Below are positions 18,641 through 29,660 of a stretch of 64,000 bases of DNA, in pieces (position 1 is the first letter of the stretch; every line of letters begins with the position of its first letter). A program made the position numbers and the translations under genes. The notes below the pieces were generated by a model. The model saw only the letters and a list, made by a program, of their open reading frames with translations. It was not told the origin of the DNA and ran no database searches. Source of the DNA: Phaeacidiphilus oryzae TH49 (GTDB taxonomy: Bacteria > Actinomycetota > Actinomycetes > Streptomycetales > Streptomycetaceae); NCBI RefSeq assembly GCF_000744815.1, contig NZ_JQMQ01000005.1, positions 4,038,055 to 4,102,054 on the forward strand. The letters are read 5' to 3'.

Positions 18641-20028
18641 CCGCGACCGAACCGGAGAAGCTGCTTTCGCCCGTGCTCTCCGCGAGCTGGGCCGAGCCGC
18701 GCCCCTACACGCTGGAGACCTACCGCGCCTACGACGGGTACAAAGGCCTCCACGCCGCCCTGCGGATGGACCCGGACGAGGTCATCGCGCTGGTCAAGGA
18801 CGCCGGCCTGCGCGGCCGCGGCGGCGCCGGCTTCCCGACCGGGATGAAGTGGCAGTTCATCCCGCAGGGCGACGGCAAGCCGCACTACCTGGTCGTCAAC
18901 GCCGACGAGTCGGAGCCCGGGACCTGCAAGGACATCCCGCTGCTCTACGCCAACCCGCACGCGCTGATCGAGGGGATGGTGATCGCCTCCTACGCGATCC
19001 GCTGCCACAAGGCTTTCATCTACCTCCGCGGCGAGACCGTCCCGGTCCTCCGCCGGCTGCACTCGGCGGTCGCCGAGGCGTACGCCGCCGGATACCTCGG
19101 CAAGGACGTCCTCGGCTCCGGCTTCGACCTGGACATCACCGTCCACGCCGGCGCCGGGGCGTACATCTGCGGTGAGGAGACGGCGCTCCTCGACTCGCTC
19201 GAAGGCCGCCGCGGCCAGCCGCGCCTGCGGCCGCCGTTCCCGGCCGTGGCCGGGCTCTACGCCTGCCCGACCGTGGTGAACAACGTCGAGTCGATCGCCT
19301 CGGTGCCGGCCATCCTCCACCGGGGCAAGGACTGGTTCCGCACCCTGGGCTCGGAGAAGTCGCCCGGCTTCACCCTCTACTCGCTCTCCGGGCACGTCGC
19401 CAACCCCGGCCAGTACGAGGCCCCGCTCGGCATCACCCTCCGCCAGCTCCTGGACATCAGCGGCGGGATCCGGCCGGGCCACCGGCTCAAGTTCTGGACC
19501 CCCGGCGGCTCCTCCACCCCGATGTTCACCGACGAGCACCTCGACGTCCCGCTGGACTACGAGGGGGTCGGCGCCGCCGGCTCGATGCTCGGCACCAAGG
19601 CGCTGCAGTGCTTCGACGAGACCACCTGCGTGGTCCGCGCGGTCACCCGCTGGATCGAGTTCTACGCCCACGAGTCCTGCGGCAAGTGCACCCCCTGCCG
19701 CGAGGGCACCTACTGGGTGGTCCAGCTGCTGCGCGGGATCGAGGCCGGCAAGGGCGCCCTGGACGACCTCGACAAGCTCGACGACCTCGCCGAGAACATC
19801 AACGGCAAGTCCTTCTGCGCCCTCGGCGACGGCGCCGCGGCCTGCCTGGCCTCCTCGCTGAAGCACTTCCGCGCCGAGTACGAGGAGCACGTCAACGGCG
19901 GCCGCTGCCCCTTCGACCCGGCGGCCACCACCGTCTGGGCCGACCGCCGCCCCTCCGGAGGGTCCGCCGCCGGCGGAGCCTCCGCAACCGACCCGTCCAC
20001 CGCCCAGGAGAAGGGGGTGCTCGCGTAG
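18637..20028 (+). CDS. nuoF: NADH-quinone oxidoreductase subunit F
   Basis: 463 residues, the NADH-oxidising subunit. The NADH/FMN site GRGGAGFPTGMKW lies at 60-72. The N3 4Fe-4S ligands are C348, C351, C354 (SCGKCTPC) and C394. ATG 18637 overlaps the nuoE stop. A Gly/Ala/Ser-rich tail follows residue ~440. Confidence 0.96.
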   Translation: MTATEPEKLLSPVLSASWAEPRPYTLETYRAYDGYKGLHAALRMDPDEVIALVKDAGLRGRGGAGFPTGMKWQFIPQGDGKPHYLVVNADESEPGTCKDIPLLYANPHALIEGMVIASYAIRCHKAFIYLRGETVPVLRRLHSAVAEAYAAGYLGKDVLGSGFDLDITVHAGAGAYICGEETALLDSLEGRRGQPRLRPPFPAVAGLYACPTVVNNVESIASVPAILHRGKDWFRTLGSEKSPGFTLYSLSGHVANPGQYEAPLGITLRQLLDISGGIRPGHRLKFWTPGGSSTPMFTDEHLDVPLDYEGVGAAGSMLGTKALQCFDETTCVVRAVTRWIEFYAHESCGKCTPCREGTYWVVQLLRGIEAGKGALDDLDKLDDLAENINGKSFCALGDGAAACLASSLKHFRAEYEEHVNGGRCPFDPAATTVWADRRPSGGSAAGGASATDPSTAQEKGVLA

Positions 20029-22566
20029 ATGACCGTCACCACGAACGCTCCCGGTGCCGGGGCGGAGGCCCCGCCGCCGACCGAGCTGGTCACCGTCACC
20101 ATCGACGACGTACCCGTGCAGGTGCCCAAGGGCACGCTGATCATTCGAGCCGCGGAGCGGATCGGGGTGCAGGTGCCCCGGTTCTGCGACCATCCGCTGC
20201 TCGACCCGGCCGGCGCCTGCCGCCAGTGCATCGTCGAGGTGGAGGGCCAGCGCAAGCCGGTGGCCTCCTGCACGATGGCCGTCGCGGACGGCATGGTGGT
20301 GCGCACCCAGATCAGCTCGCCGGTGGCCGCCTCGGCCCAGCGCGGGGTGATGGAGCTGCTGCTGATCAACCACCCGCTGGACTGCCCGGTCTGCGACAAG
20401 GGCGGCGAGTGCCCGCTGCAGAACCAGGCGATGTCCAGCGGGCGGGCGGACTCCCGGTTCGAGGGGACCAAGCGGACCTTCGCCAAGCCGCTGCCGCTCT
20501 CCAGCCAGGTGCTGCTGGACCGCGAGCGCTGCGTGCAGTGCGCGCGCTGCACCCGGTTCAGCGAGCAGATCGCCGGCGACCCGTTCATCGAGCTGGTCGA
20601 GCGCGGGGCGCAGGAGCAGGTCGGGATCGGCGAGGGCGAGGCCTTCCGCTCCTACTTCTCCGGCAACACTATCCAGATCTGCCCGGTGGGCGCGCTGACC
20701 TCGAAGGCGTACCGGTTCCGCTCCCGGCCGTTCGACCTCTCCTCCTCGCCGGGGGTGTGCGAGCACTGCGCCTCCGGCTGCGCGATCCGCACCGACCACC
20801 GGCGCGGGAAGACGCTGCGCCGGATGGCCTTCGACGACCCCTCGGTCAACGAGGAGTGGAACTGCGACAAGGGCCGCTTCGCCTTCCGCTACGCCCAGCA
20901 GCCGGACCGGATCCGCACTCCCCTGGTGCGGGACGAGGAGTCCGGAGAGCTGCGCCCGGCCTCCTGGCCGGAGGCGCTGGAGGTGGCGGCCCGCGGCCTG
21001 ACCCGGGGCCAGGACGGCCGCCCGGCCAAGGCAGGGGTGCTGCTGGGCGGCCGGGCCACGGTCGAGGACGCCTACGCCTACGCCAAGTTCGCCCGTACCG
21101 TGCTCGGCACCAACGACGTGGACTTCCGCGCCCGGGCGCACAGCGCGGAGGAGGCGGACTTCCTGGGCTCGGCGGTCGCCGGCCGGGGGATCGACCTGGA
21201 CGGCAACGGCGTCGCCTACGCCGACCTGGAGGCCGCGCCCAGCGTGCTGCTGGCCGGGTTCGAGCCGGAGGACGAGTCGCCGATCGTCTTCCTGCGGCTG
21301 CGGAAGGCGGTCCGCAAGCGCGGTCTCAGGGTCTTCTCGATCGCCACCCACGCCTCCCGCGGCCTGGCCAAGCTGAGCGGCCGGCTGCTGCCCGCCGCCC
21401 CCGGCACCGAGACCGAGTGGCTGGACGCCCTCGGCGACCAGGACGCCGGCGCCTCCCTCACCGGCCCCGGCGGGGCGGCCGACGCGGCCGCGGCGCTGGC
21501 CGAGCCGGGATCCGTGATCCTGGTCGGCGAGCGGCTGGCCGCCGTACCGGGCGCCTACTCCTCGGTCTGCCGGCTGGCCAGGGCCACCGGCGCCCGGCTG
21601 GCCTGGGTGCCGCGCCGGGCGGGCGAGCGCGGGGCCGTCGAGGCCGGCGCGCTGCCCGGGCTGCTGCCCGGCGGGCGTCCGGTCACCGACCCGGTGGCTC
21701 GCGAACGCACGGCCGCCGTATGGGGGTTGGCCGACTCGGACGCCCTCCCCGCCCGCTACGGGCGGGACACCGGCGGCATCCTCACCGCCGCCGCCAACGG
21801 AGACCTGGACGCCCTGCTGGTGGGCGCGGTCGACCCGGCGGACCTGCAGGACCCGGTCGCCGCCGACACCGCGCTGGACCGGATCGGCTTCCTGGTCAGC
21901 CTGGAGCTGAGGCCCTCCGCGGTCACCGAGCGCGCCGACGTGGTGCTCCCGGTGGCCGCCGCCTCGGAGAAGGCCGGGACCTTCCTGGACTGGGAGGGCC
22001 GGGTGCGGATGTTCGAGCCCGCGATCCGCCCGGACCAGATGACCTCCCGCCAACTCCCGGCCGACCTCCGGGTCCTCCACATGCTGGCGGACGCCGCCGG
22101 GGTGCCGCTGGGGCTGCCCGACGTCACCGCGGCCCGCCGCGAGCTGGACTCCTTCGGCCGCTGGACCGGGGAGCGGGTGGACGCGCCGGCCGAGACCGCG
22201 CGGCCGCTGCCCCGGCCGGCCGCCGGCGAGGCGGTGCTCGGCGGCTGGCGGCAGCTGCTGGACAACGGCTCGCTCCAGGACGGCGATCCGGCCCTGGCCG
22301 GCACCCGCCACCCGGCCGTCGCCCGGCTGTCGCCGGCCACGGCGGCCGAGATCGGCGTGGCCGACGGGGCGCCGCTGGCGGTCTCCGGGCCGGCGGGCTC
22401 GGTGACCCTGCCGCTGTCCATCACCCTGGAGCTCCCGGACCGGGTGGTGTGGGTGCCCCTCAACTCGACTCCGGGCGGAGTCGCCCGGGCGCTGGGCGCG
22501 GTCCCCGGCCGGGTGGTCGGCCTGGCACCCGGCCAGGCGCACGGCGCTGACCCGGAGGAGGACTGA
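20029..22566 (+). CDS. nuoG: NADH-quinone oxidoreductase subunit G
   Basis: 845 residues. The N-terminal 2Fe-2S ferredoxin domain (C53, C64, C67, C81: N1b) is followed by a His-Cys3 4Fe-4S site ([14 protein letters not shown]), a second 4Fe-4S set (RCVQCARC...CPVGAL) and CEHCASGC...NCDKGRF, which matches the extra N7-type cluster. The C-terminal two-thirds is the molybdopterin-oxidoreductase fold without a cofactor. ATG directly follows the nuoF TAG stop. It wires NuoEF to NuoI. Confidence 0.96.
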   Translation: MTVTTNAPGAGAEAPPPTELVTVTIDDVPVQVPKGTLIIRAAERIGVQVPRFCDHPLLDPAGACRQCIVEVEGQRKPVASCTMAVADGMVVRTQISSPVAASAQRGVMELLLINHPLDCPVCDKGGECPLQNQAMSSGRADSRFEGTKRTFAKPLPLSSQVLLDRERCVQCARCTRFSEQIAGDPFIELVERGAQEQVGIGEGEAFRSYFSGNTIQICPVGALTSKAYRFRSRPFDLSSSPGVCEHCASGCAIRTDHRRGKTLRRMAFDDPSVNEEWNCDKGRFAFRYAQQPDRIRTPLVRDEESGELRPASWPEALEVAARGLTRGQDGRPAKAGVLLGGRATVEDAYAYAKFARTVLGTNDVDFRARAHSAEEADFLGSAVAGRGIDLDGNGVAYADLEAAPSVLLAGFEPEDESPIVFLRLRKAVRKRGLRVFSIATHASRGLAKLSGRLLPAAPGTETEWLDALGDQDAGASLTGPGGAADAAAALAEPGSVILVGERLAAVPGAYSSVCRLARATGARLAWVPRRAGERGAVEAGALPGLLPGGRPVTDPVARERTAAVWGLADSDALPARYGRDTGGILTAAANGDLDALLVGAVDPADLQDPVAADTALDRIGFLVSLELRPSAVTERADVVLPVAAASEKAGTFLDWEGRVRMFEPAIRPDQMTSRQLPADLRVLHMLADAAGVPLGLPDVTAARRELDSFGRWTGERVDAPAETARPLPRPAAGEAVLGGWRQLLDNGSLQDGDPALAGTRHPAVARLSPATAAEIGVADGAPLAVSGPAGSVTLPLSITLELPDRVVWVPLNSTPGGVARALGAVPGRVVGLAPGQAHGADPEED

Positions 22567-23969
22567 TGCTGGCTCAGATCGCTCTCGCCGCCCCGCACGG
22601 CGCGGCCCTGCTCGCCGCCGAGGACCTCTCCGTCTTCGGCCGCGACCCCTGGTGGCTGGTGCTGCTGAAGGCGGTGTTCTGCTTCGCCTTCCTGGTCGTC
22701 ACCGTGCTCTTCGCGATCGTGTGGGAGCGCAAGGTGGTGGCCTGGATGCAGCTGCGCATCGGGCCCAACCGGCACGGCCCCTGGGGCCTCCTGCAGAGCC
22801 TCGCGGACGGGGTGAAGCTGGCCCTCAAGGAGGACCTGGTGGTCACCGCCTCCGACAAGGTGGTGTTCGTCCTCGCCCCGATCCTCTCCGCGATCCCGGC
22901 CTTCATGGCCTTCGCGGTGATCCCGTTCGGCCCGGCGGACCACGAGATCTCGATCTTCGGCACCCGCACCTTCATGCAGCTCACCGATCTGCCGGTGGCC
23001 ATGCTCTACCTGCTGGCCGTGGCCTCGATCGGGATCTACGGGATCGTGCTGGCCGGCTGGTCCTCCGGGTCCACCTATCCGCTGCTCGGCGGGCTGCGCT
23101 CGTCGGCGCAGATGATCTCCTACGAGATCGCCATGGGCCTCTCCTTCGCCTCGGTCTTCGTCTACTCCGGGTCGATGTCCACCTCGTCGATCGTGGCGGC
23201 GCAGCACAACCTCTGGTTCGTCTGCATGCTGCCGGTCAGCTTCGTGGTCTACCTGATCTCGATGGTCGGCGAGACCAACCGGGCGCCCTTCGACCTCCCG
23301 GAGGCCGAGGGCGAGCTGGTCGGCGGCTTCAACACCGAGTACTCCTCGCTGAAGTTCGCGATGTTCATGCTCGCCGAGTACATCAACATGGTCACCGTCT
23401 CGGCGATCCTCTCCACCCTCTTCCTCGGCGGCTGGCGGGCCCCCTGGCCGATCACCGCCTTCTGGACCGGGGCCAACCACGGCTGGTGGCCGCTGCTCTG
23501 GATCGTCGTCAAGATCCAGATCCTCCTCTTCTTCTTCATCTGGCTGCGCGGCACCCTGCCCCGGCTCCGCTACGACCAGTTCATGAAGCTGGGCTGGAAG
23601 GTGCTGATCCCGGTCTCGCTGGTGTGGCTGCTGCTGGTGGCCACCGTCCGGGCGCTGCGCAACGAGGGCTACCACGGCGGTCAGGTGGTGCTGTACGTCG
23701 GCGGGGCGGTGGTGGTCCTGCTGCTCCTCTCGGTCCTCGTCGACATGATGCGGAAGAGGCCGGAGGCACCGGAGCCCGCGCCGGCCGGCGGCGAGTTCAC
23801 CGATGTGACGGCCGGGGGGTACCCGGTGCCGCCGATGCCGGGGCAGACCCTCCCGCCGGTGCCGAGGCGGCGTCGCCGCCAGCACCTCGCCGAGCCGGCG
23901 GCGGACGTCATCCCCAGCGGAGCCACGGGCACGAGCGCGGCCACGGGCAAGGGAGCCGACAGTGAGTGA
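22566..23969 (+). CDS. nuoH: NADH-quinone oxidoreductase subunit H
   Basis: 467 residues with about eight membrane helices. The family motifs [20 protein letters not shown] and [20 protein letters not shown] are present; they form the quinone tunnel and the first proton path. ATG 22566 overlaps the nuoG stop. The C-terminal ~70 residues are a Pro-rich cytoplasmic tail, common in Streptomyces NuoH. Confidence 0.96.
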   Translation: MLAQIALAAPHGAALLAAEDLSVFGRDPWWLVLLKAVFCFAFLVVTVLFAIVWERKVVAWMQLRIGPNRHGPWGLLQSLADGVKLALKEDLVVTASDKVVFVLAPILSAIPAFMAFAVIPFGPADHEISIFGTRTFMQLTDLPVAMLYLLAVASIGIYGIVLAGWSSGSTYPLLGGLRSSAQMISYEIAMGLSFASVFVYSGSMSTSSIVAAQHNLWFVCMLPVSFVVYLISMVGETNRAPFDLPEAEGELVGGFNTEYSSLKFAMFMLAEYINMVTVSAILSTLFLGGWRAPWPITAFWTGANHGWWPLLWIVVKIQILLFFFIWLRGTLPRLRYDQFMKLGWKVLIPVSLVWLLLVATVRALRNEGYHGGQVVLYVGGAVVVLLLLSVLVDMMRKRPEAPEPAPAGGEFTDVTAGGYPVPPMPGQTLPPVPRRRRRQHLAEPAADVIPSGATGTSAATGKGADSE

Positions 23970-24675
23970 CAAGAACCCCGAGCAGTCCGGGAACCTCGAA
24001 CGGCGCTCCGGCGGAGGCGAGTTGGCCGAGCGCGGCGCGGCCGGCGGAGGCGCTGGGCACGAGTCCGGCCGCAGCCTCCTCGGCCCGGCCGCCGGCTTCG
24101 GCGTCACCTTCCGGGCGATGTTCAAGCGCCGGCTGACCGAGCAGTACCCCGAGGAGAAGAAGCCCACCGCCCCCCGCTTCCACGGCCGCCACCAGCTCAA
24201 CCGGCATCCGGACGGCCTGGAGAAGTGCATCGGCTGCGAGCTCTGCGCCTGGGCCTGCCCCGCCGACGCGATCTACGTGGAGGGCGCGGACAACACCGAC
24301 GAGGAGCGCTACTCGCCCGGCGAGCGCTACGGCCGCGTCTACCAGATCAACTACGCCCGTTGCATCCTCTGCGGACTCTGCATCGAGGCCTGCCCGACCC
24401 GGGCGCTGACCATGACCAACGAGTACGAGCTGGCGGACTCCTCCCGGTCCTCGCTGATCTACACCAAGGAGCAGCTGCTGGCCGGGCTGACCGAGGGGAT
24501 GGTCGACAGCCCGCACGCGATCTACCCGGGCACCGACGAGGGCGACTACTACCGCGGCGAGGTCACCGAGGCCGCGCCCGGCACCGTCCGCCAGATCGCC
24601 TACTCCAAGGGCGAGTCCGCCCCGGAGGCCGCCTCCGAGGAAGCCACCCCCGAGGAAGAGGAGGCGAAGGCATGA
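23962..24675 (+). CDS. nuoI: NADH-quinone oxidoreductase subunit I
   Basis: 237 residues from GTG 23962, overlapping nuoH by 8 bp. The two 4Fe-4S ferredoxin motifs [12 protein letters not shown] (89-100) and [12 protein letters not shown] (134-145) carry N6a and N6b. The Gly/Glu-rich N-terminus and the acidic tail are variable extensions. Confidence 0.96.
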   Translation: MSDKNPEQSGNLERRSGGGELAERGAAGGGAGHESGRSLLGPAAGFGVTFRAMFKRRLTEQYPEEKKPTAPRFHGRHQLNRHPDGLEKCIGCELCAWACPADAIYVEGADNTDEERYSPGERYGRVYQINYARCILCGLCIEACPTRALTMTNEYELADSSRSSLIYTKEQLLAGLTEGMVDSPHAIYPGTDEGDYYRGEVTEAAPGTVRQIAYSKGESAPEAASEEATPEEEEAKA

Positions 24676-25592
24676 TCGCGTCCGCGGCGCCGCTCACCGG
24701 CGCCACCTCCACCGGCGAGGCGGTGCAGTTCTGGGTCCTGGCGGTGCTCGCCGTCGGCGGGGCGCTGGGAATGCTGCTCTGCCGCAAGGCCGTCCACTCC
24801 GCCCTCTGCCTGGCCGCCACCATGCTGGCCCTGGCGCTCTGCTACTTCGCGCAGGGCGCGGCCTTCCTCGGCGCGGTGCAGATCGTCGTCTACACCGGCG
24901 CCATCATGATGCTCTTCCTCTTCGTGGTGATGCTGGTCGGCGTCTCCTCGGCGGACAGCGTCAAGGAGGTGCTGAAGGGCCAGCGCTGGGCGGCCGTCCT
25001 GTGCGGGATCGGCTTCGGCGTGCTGCTGATGGCCGGGATCGCCAACGCCCGGCTGCGCACCTTCACCGGCCTCGCCGCCGCCAACGGCAACGGCGGCAAC
25101 GTCCGCGGGCTGGCCCGGCTGATCTTCACCCAGTACGTCTGGGCCTTCGAGGTCACCGGCGCCCTGCTGATCACCGCCGCGGTCGGCGCCATGGTGCTGA
25201 CCCACCGCGAGGCCACCACGGTCCGCCGCAGCCAGCGCGAACTCGCGGAGCAGCGGGTCAGGCTGGGGCAGCAGATCACCCCGCTGCCGGCCCCCGGCGT
25301 CTACGCCCGGCACAACGCGGTGGACGTCCCCGGCCTGCTGCCGGACGGCACCCCGTCCGAGCTCTCGGTCAACCAGACGCTGCGGGCCCGCGGCCAGGTC
25401 CGCGAGGTGGGCCGCGAACTCCAGGCCAAGATCGTCGAGTTGGAGGCCGGCACCAGCCGCTACCTGGGCCGCAGGACCCCCAAGCAGCGGCGGAACGGCG
25501 ATGTCGTACCCCAGCAGCCGAAGCAGGTGACGGGCACCGAGAACAGCGGGAGCCCGGCCACGGCCGGTGCCGAGGGTGAGGAGGAGTCATGA
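24672..25592 (+). CDS. nuoJ: NADH-quinone oxidoreductase subunit J
   Basis: 306 residues from ATG 24672, overlapping the nuoI stop (ATGA). Five membrane helices occupy the first ~180 residues, with [19 protein letters not shown] typical of NuoJ. The ~120-residue hydrophilic tail is an actinobacterial extension of unknown role. The frame stays open upstream within nuoI but is not coding there. Confidence 0.94.
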   Translation: MIASAAPLTGATSTGEAVQFWVLAVLAVGGALGMLLCRKAVHSALCLAATMLALALCYFAQGAAFLGAVQIVVYTGAIMMLFLFVVMLVGVSSADSVKEVLKGQRWAAVLCGIGFGVLLMAGIANARLRTFTGLAAANGNGGNVRGLARLIFTQYVWAFEVTGALLITAAVGAMVLTHREATTVRRSQRELAEQRVRLGQQITPLPAPGVYARHNAVDVPGLLPDGTPSELSVNQTLRARGQVREVGRELQAKIVELEAGTSRYLGRRTPKQRRNGDVVPQQPKQVTGTENSGSPATAGAEGEEES

Positions 25593-25888
25593 ACCCGGCG
25601 AACTATCTCTACCTCTCCGCGCTGCTCTTCACCATCGGCGCGGCGGGAGTGCTGATCAGGCGGAACGCGATCGTGCTGTTCATGTGCGTGGAGCTGATGC
25701 TCAACGCCTCGAACCTGGCGCTGGTCACCTTCTCCCGGCTGCACGGCAACCTGGACGGCCAGATCATCGCCTTCTTCACCATGGTCGTCGCGGCGGCCGA
25801 GGTGGTCGTGGGCCTGGCCATCATCGTCGCCGTCTTCCGCACCCGCCACTCGGCCTCGGTCGACGACACCAACCTGATGAAGCTGTAG
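25589..25888 (+). CDS. nuoK: NADH-quinone oxidoreductase subunit K
   Basis: 99 residues with three helices, the usual size. Conserved membrane Glu residues appear in [14 protein letters not shown] and [11 protein letters not shown] and take part in proton transfer. ATG 25589 overlaps the nuoJ stop. Confidence 0.96.
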   Translation: MNPANYLYLSALLFTIGAAGVLIRRNAIVLFMCVELMLNASNLALVTFSRLHGNLDGQIIAFFTMVVAAAEVVVGLAIIVAVFRTRHSASVDDTNLMKL

Positions 25889-25909
25889 AGCGGCGGAGGC
25901 TGACTGATC

Positions 25910-27862
25910 GTGGATGATCTGATCCCTGTACTGGTCGCGGTGCCGCTGCTGGGGGCGGCGGTACTGCTCCTCGGCGGCCGCCGCCTCGATCGCGGCGGGC
26001 ACTGGCTGGGCGTGCTCGCCTCCACCGCCTCCTTCGTCATCGGCCTGGTGCTCTTCGCCCGGCTCCTCGGTGAGCCGGCGGACGCCCGGACGCACCTGGT
26101 CACCGTCTTCACCTGGGTTCCGGTGGAGCAGTTCCAGGCCCAGGCCGGCTTCCAGCTCGACCAGCTGTCGATGACCTTCGTCCTGCTGATCACCGGGGTG
26201 GGCTCGCTGATCCACCTCTACTCGGTCGGCTATATGGCGCACGACGAGCGCCGGCGGCGGTTCTTCGGCTACCTCAACCTCTTCCTGGCGGCCATGCTGC
26301 TGCTGGTGCTGGCCGACAACTACCTGCTGCTGTACGTGGGCTGGGAGGGCGTGGGCCTCGCCTCGTACCTGCTGATCGGGTTCTGGCAGCACAAGCCGAC
26401 CGCGGCCACCGCGGCCAAGAAGGCCTTCCTGGTCAACCGGGTCGGCGACGTCGGCCTGTCGATCGCGATCATGCTGATGTTCACCACCTTCGGCACCTTC
26501 GCCTTCGGCCCGGTGCTCGCCCACGCGGGCGACGCGAGCCAGGCCAAGCTGACCGGGATCGGGCTGATGCTGCTGCTGGCCGCCTGCGGAAAGTCCGCCC
26601 AGGTGCCGCTGCAGTCCTGGCTGGGCGACGCGATGGAGGGCCCGACCCCGGTCTCCGCCCTCATCCACGCGGCGACCATGGTGACCGCGGGCGTCTATCT
26701 GATCACCCGCTCCGGGGCGATCTTCGACCTGGCGCCGACGGCCCGGCTGGCCGTGGTGGTGGTCGGCGCGGTCACCCTGCTCTTCGGTGCGATCGTCGGT
26801 TGCGCCAAGGACGACATCAAGAAGTCGCTGGCCGGCTCGACCATGTCGCAGATCGGCTACATGATCCTGGCCGCCGGGCTCGGCCCGATCGGCTACGTCT
26901 TCGCGATCATGCACCTGGTCACCCACGGCTTCTTCAAGGCCGGGCTCTTCCTCGGCGCCGGATCGGTCATGCACGGCATGAACGACGAGGTGGACATGCG
27001 CCACTACGGCGGGCTGCGGAAGCACATGCCGATCACCTTCGTCACCTTCGGCCTCGGCTACCTGGCGATCATCGGCTTCCCCGGGCTCTCCGGCTTCTGG
27101 ACCAAGGACAAGATCATCGAGTCGGCCTTCGGCCAGGGCGGCACCGAGGGCTGGATCCTCGGCGGAGCGGCCCTGCTGGGCGCCGGCATCACCGCGTTCT
27201 ACATGACCCGGATGATGCTGATGACCTTCTTCGGCAAGCCGCGCTGGCAGCCCTCGCCCGCGCCGGACGCGCCCAGCGCCGAGCCGGCCGCCTCCCCGGA
27301 GGCGGCGGGGGACAGCGGCGACCGGATGCCGCATCCCCACGAGTCGCCGGCCGTGATGTGGGTACCGATGGCGATCCTGGCCGTCGGATCGGTCTTCGCG
27401 GGTGGGCTCTTCAGCATCAACTCCGCCTTCGTGAAGTGGCTGGAGCCGGTCACCGGGCACCAGGAGGGCCACCCGCCGCTGAGCCCGATCGTCATCTCCG
27501 TGCTGACCTTCATCCTGCTGGTGGCCGGCGCCGGCATCGCCTGGGCGATGTACGCCCGGCGCGAGGTCCCGGCGGTCGCGCCGGTCGGCTCCGCGCTGAC
27601 CCGGGCCGCCCGCAAGGACCTCCTCCAGGACGACTTCAACCACGCGGCCTTCGTCCGCCCGGGGGAGTACCTGACCCGGAGCCTCGTCTACCTGGACAAC
27701 AAGGGACTGGACGGGTTCGTCAACGGGCTCGCGGCGTTCGTCGGAGGCGCGTCGTCCCGCATCCGGCGGGTGCAGACGGGCTATGTCCGCTCCTACGCCC
27801 TGTCCATGTTCGGCGGAGCCGCGGTCCTCGTGGCCGCCACTCTCCTGATGAGGTCGGTGTGA
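25910..27862 (+). CDS. nuoL: NADH-quinone oxidoreductase subunit L
   Basis: 650 residues, the distal antiporter-like proton pump with the lateral helix. [17 protein letters not shown] and [19 protein letters not shown] are the family core. GTG 25910 has GGAGG 10 nt upstream after a 21-bp gap. A hydrophilic loop rich in Pro/Ala/Glu (about 445-475) interrupts the C-terminal half. Its stop overlaps an ATG (TGATG) that opens the second bridging frame. Confidence 0.96.
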   Translation: MDDLIPVLVAVPLLGAAVLLLGGRRLDRGGHWLGVLASTASFVIGLVLFARLLGEPADARTHLVTVFTWVPVEQFQAQAGFQLDQLSMTFVLLITGVGSLIHLYSVGYMAHDERRRRFFGYLNLFLAAMLLLVLADNYLLLYVGWEGVGLASYLLIGFWQHKPTAATAAKKAFLVNRVGDVGLSIAIMLMFTTFGTFAFGPVLAHAGDASQAKLTGIGLMLLLAACGKSAQVPLQSWLGDAMEGPTPVSALIHAATMVTAGVYLITRSGAIFDLAPTARLAVVVVGAVTLLFGAIVGCAKDDIKKSLAGSTMSQIGYMILAAGLGPIGYVFAIMHLVTHGFFKAGLFLGAGSVMHGMNDEVDMRHYGGLRKHMPITFVTFGLGYLAIIGFPGLSGFWTKDKIIESAFGQGGTEGWILGGAALLGAGITAFYMTRMMLMTFFGKPRWQPSPAPDAPSAEPAASPEAAGDSGDRMPHPHESPAVMWVPMAILAVGSVFAGGLFSINSAFVKWLEPVTGHQEGHPPLSPIVISVLTFILLVAGAGIAWAMYARREVPAVAPVGSALTRAARKDLLQDDFNHAAFVRPGEYLTRSLVYLDNKGLDGFVNGLAAFVGGASSRIRRVQTGYVRSYALSMFGGAAVLVAATLLMRSV

Positions 27863-28020
27863 TGCCCGCCATGACGCTGAGTCACCTTTCCGACGGCGCC
27901 CCGCCGCCCACCCACCCGGGGGCGCGGGGAACCGCGCGCCCAGCCATCCACCGAGTCGCACGCACAGCGGACCTGTCCCGGAGTTCCGGACAGGCGCGGG
28001 GACAGGAGCGGAGCTCGTGA
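27862..28020 (+). CDS. Possible 52-codon bridging ORF between nuoL and nuoM
   Basis: ATG 27862 overlaps the nuoL stop (TGATG). The TGA 28018-28020 overlaps the nuoM GTG (GTGA). The frame translates repeat copy D as GARGTARPA. It ends in an Arg/Ser/Gln-rich stretch over an inverted repeat (27971-27993). No homology is recognised. A role in translational coupling is inference. Confidence 0.25.
   Translation: MPAMTLSHLSDGAPPPTHPGARGTARPAIHRVARTADLSRSSGQARGQERSS
27918..27945 (-). repeat. Dispersed stem-loop repeat, copy D (nuoL-nuoM gap)
   Basis: Same orientation as copy C, with ACC for ACT in the loop region. It lies in the 154-bp gap between nuoL and nuoM. An imperfect inverted repeat CCTGTCC/GGACAGG follows at 27971-27993. 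Confidence 0.85.
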
Positions 28021-29660
28021 GTTTTCCCTTGCTGACGCTCAGTTGGGCGGTGCCGGCCGCCGGCGCCATCGTCACCGCCGCGCTGCCCGCGGCGACCACC
28101 GAGGCCCGGCGGAACACCGCGCGCTGGACGGCGCTGGCGTTCTCCGCGGTGACCCTGGTGCTCGCCGCGGTCGCCGCGGCCCGCTTCACCCCCGGCGGAA
28201 CGCGTTTCCAGCTCACCGAACACCACTCCTGGATCAGCGACTTCGGCATCGGCTACAGCCTGGGAGTGGACGGCATCGCCGTCGCCCTGGTCCTGCTGAC
28301 CGCCGTCCTGGTCCCGGTGGTGATGATCGCCGCCTGGCACGACGCGGACCCCCAGGCGCCGGTCGCGGAGAACACCTTCGAGAACCGCCGCCGCACCCAG
28401 GGCTTCTTCGCCCTGATCCTCGCCGTCGAGGCGATGGTGCTGCTGAGCTTCGAGTCCACGGACGTGTTCCTCTTCTACGTCCTCTTCGAGGCCATGCTGA
28501 TCCCGATGTACTTCCTGATCGGCGGCTTCGGCGACCGCACCCAGGGCGAGGACGCCCGCCAACGCTCGTACGCGGCGGTCAAGTTCCTCCTCTACAACCT
28601 CGTCGGCGGGCTGGTCATGCTGGCCGCGGTGATCGGCCTCTACGTGATCACCGCCCAGCAGCACATCGGCACCGGCGGCGCGGCCGGCAGCTTCGACCTG
28701 CCGACCCTCACCCACGCGCTGAGCACCGGGCGGCTGCACCTCTCCGGCACCGCCGAGAAGGCGGTCTTCCTCGGCTTCATGTTCGCCTTCGCCGTGAAGG
28801 CGCCGCTGTGGCCCTTCCACACCTGGCTGCCGAACGCGATGGGCGAGGCCACCCCCGCCATCGCGGTGCTGATCACGGCGGTGGTGGACAAGGTCGGCAC
28901 CTTCGCGATGCTCCGCTACTGCCTGGAGCTCTTCCCCGGGGCGTCCAAGACCTTCGCCCCGGTGATCATGGTCCTGGCGCTCATCGGCATCGTCTACGGA
29001 GCCCTCCTCGCGGTGGGGCAGAAGGACATCAAGCGCCTGGTCGCGTACGTCTCCCTCTCCCACTTCGGCTTCATCATCCTGGGCATCTTCGCGATGACCA
29101 GCCAGGCCCAGTCCGGCGCCGCCCTCTACATGGTCAACCACGGGGTGGCCACCGCGGCCCTGCTGCTGATCGCCGGCTTCCTGATGAGCCGTCGGGGCTC
29201 GCGCTACATCGCCGACTTCGGCGGGGTACAGAAGGTCGCGCCGATCCTCGCCGGGACCTTCCTGGTCGCCGGTCTGGCGACGCTCTCGCTGCCGGGCCTC
29301 GGCCCCTTCGTCTCCGAGTTCCTGGTCCTGGTCGGCACCTTCGAGCGCTACCCGGTGCTCGGCGTGATCGCCACCGTCGGCATCGTGCTGGCCGCCCTCT
29401 ACGTCCTGGTGCTCTACCAGCGGACGATGACCGGTCCGGTCAAGGAGGGCGTGGCCGGGATGAAGGACCTCAAGGCGCGCGAACTCGTGGTGGTCACCCC
29501 GCTGATCGCGCTGCTGCTGGTGCTCGGCTTCTACCCGAAGCCGATCGCGGACATGATCAACCCGGCGGTCCGCGCCACCCTCTCCGACGTCCACCAGACC
29601 GATCCGGCGATCCAGCACCCTGTTACCGCCGCGAAGATCAACGGAGGTGACCAGAAGTGA
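28017..29660 (+). CDS. nuoM: NADH-quinone oxidoreductase subunit M
   Basis: 547 residues, the second antiporter-like proton pump. LFEAMLIPMYFLIGGFG and PFHTWLPNAMGEATPAIAVL contain the conserved Glu and the P-loop-like helix. GTG 28017 (MSFPLL) has GGAGCGGAG upstream and overlaps the stop of the bridging frame. Confidence 0.96.
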   Translation: MSFPLLTLSWAVPAAGAIVTAALPAATTEARRNTARWTALAFSAVTLVLAAVAAARFTPGGTRFQLTEHHSWISDFGIGYSLGVDGIAVALVLLTAVLVPVVMIAAWHDADPQAPVAENTFENRRRTQGFFALILAVEAMVLLSFESTDVFLFYVLFEAMLIPMYFLIGGFGDRTQGEDARQRSYAAVKFLLYNLVGGLVMLAAVIGLYVITAQQHIGTGGAAGSFDLPTLTHALSTGRLHLSGTAEKAVFLGFMFAFAVKAPLWPFHTWLPNAMGEATPAIAVLITAVVDKVGTFAMLRYCLELFPGASKTFAPVIMVLALIGIVYGALLAVGQKDIKRLVAYVSLSHFGFIILGIFAMTSQAQSGAALYMVNHGVATAALLLIAGFLMSRRGSRYIADFGGVQKVAPILAGTFLVAGLATLSLPGLGPFVSEFLVLVGTFERYPVLGVIATVGIVLAALYVLVLYQRTMTGPVKEGVAGMKDLKARELVVVTPLIALLLVLGFYPKPIADMINPAVRATLSDVHQTDPAIQHPVTAAKINGGDQK

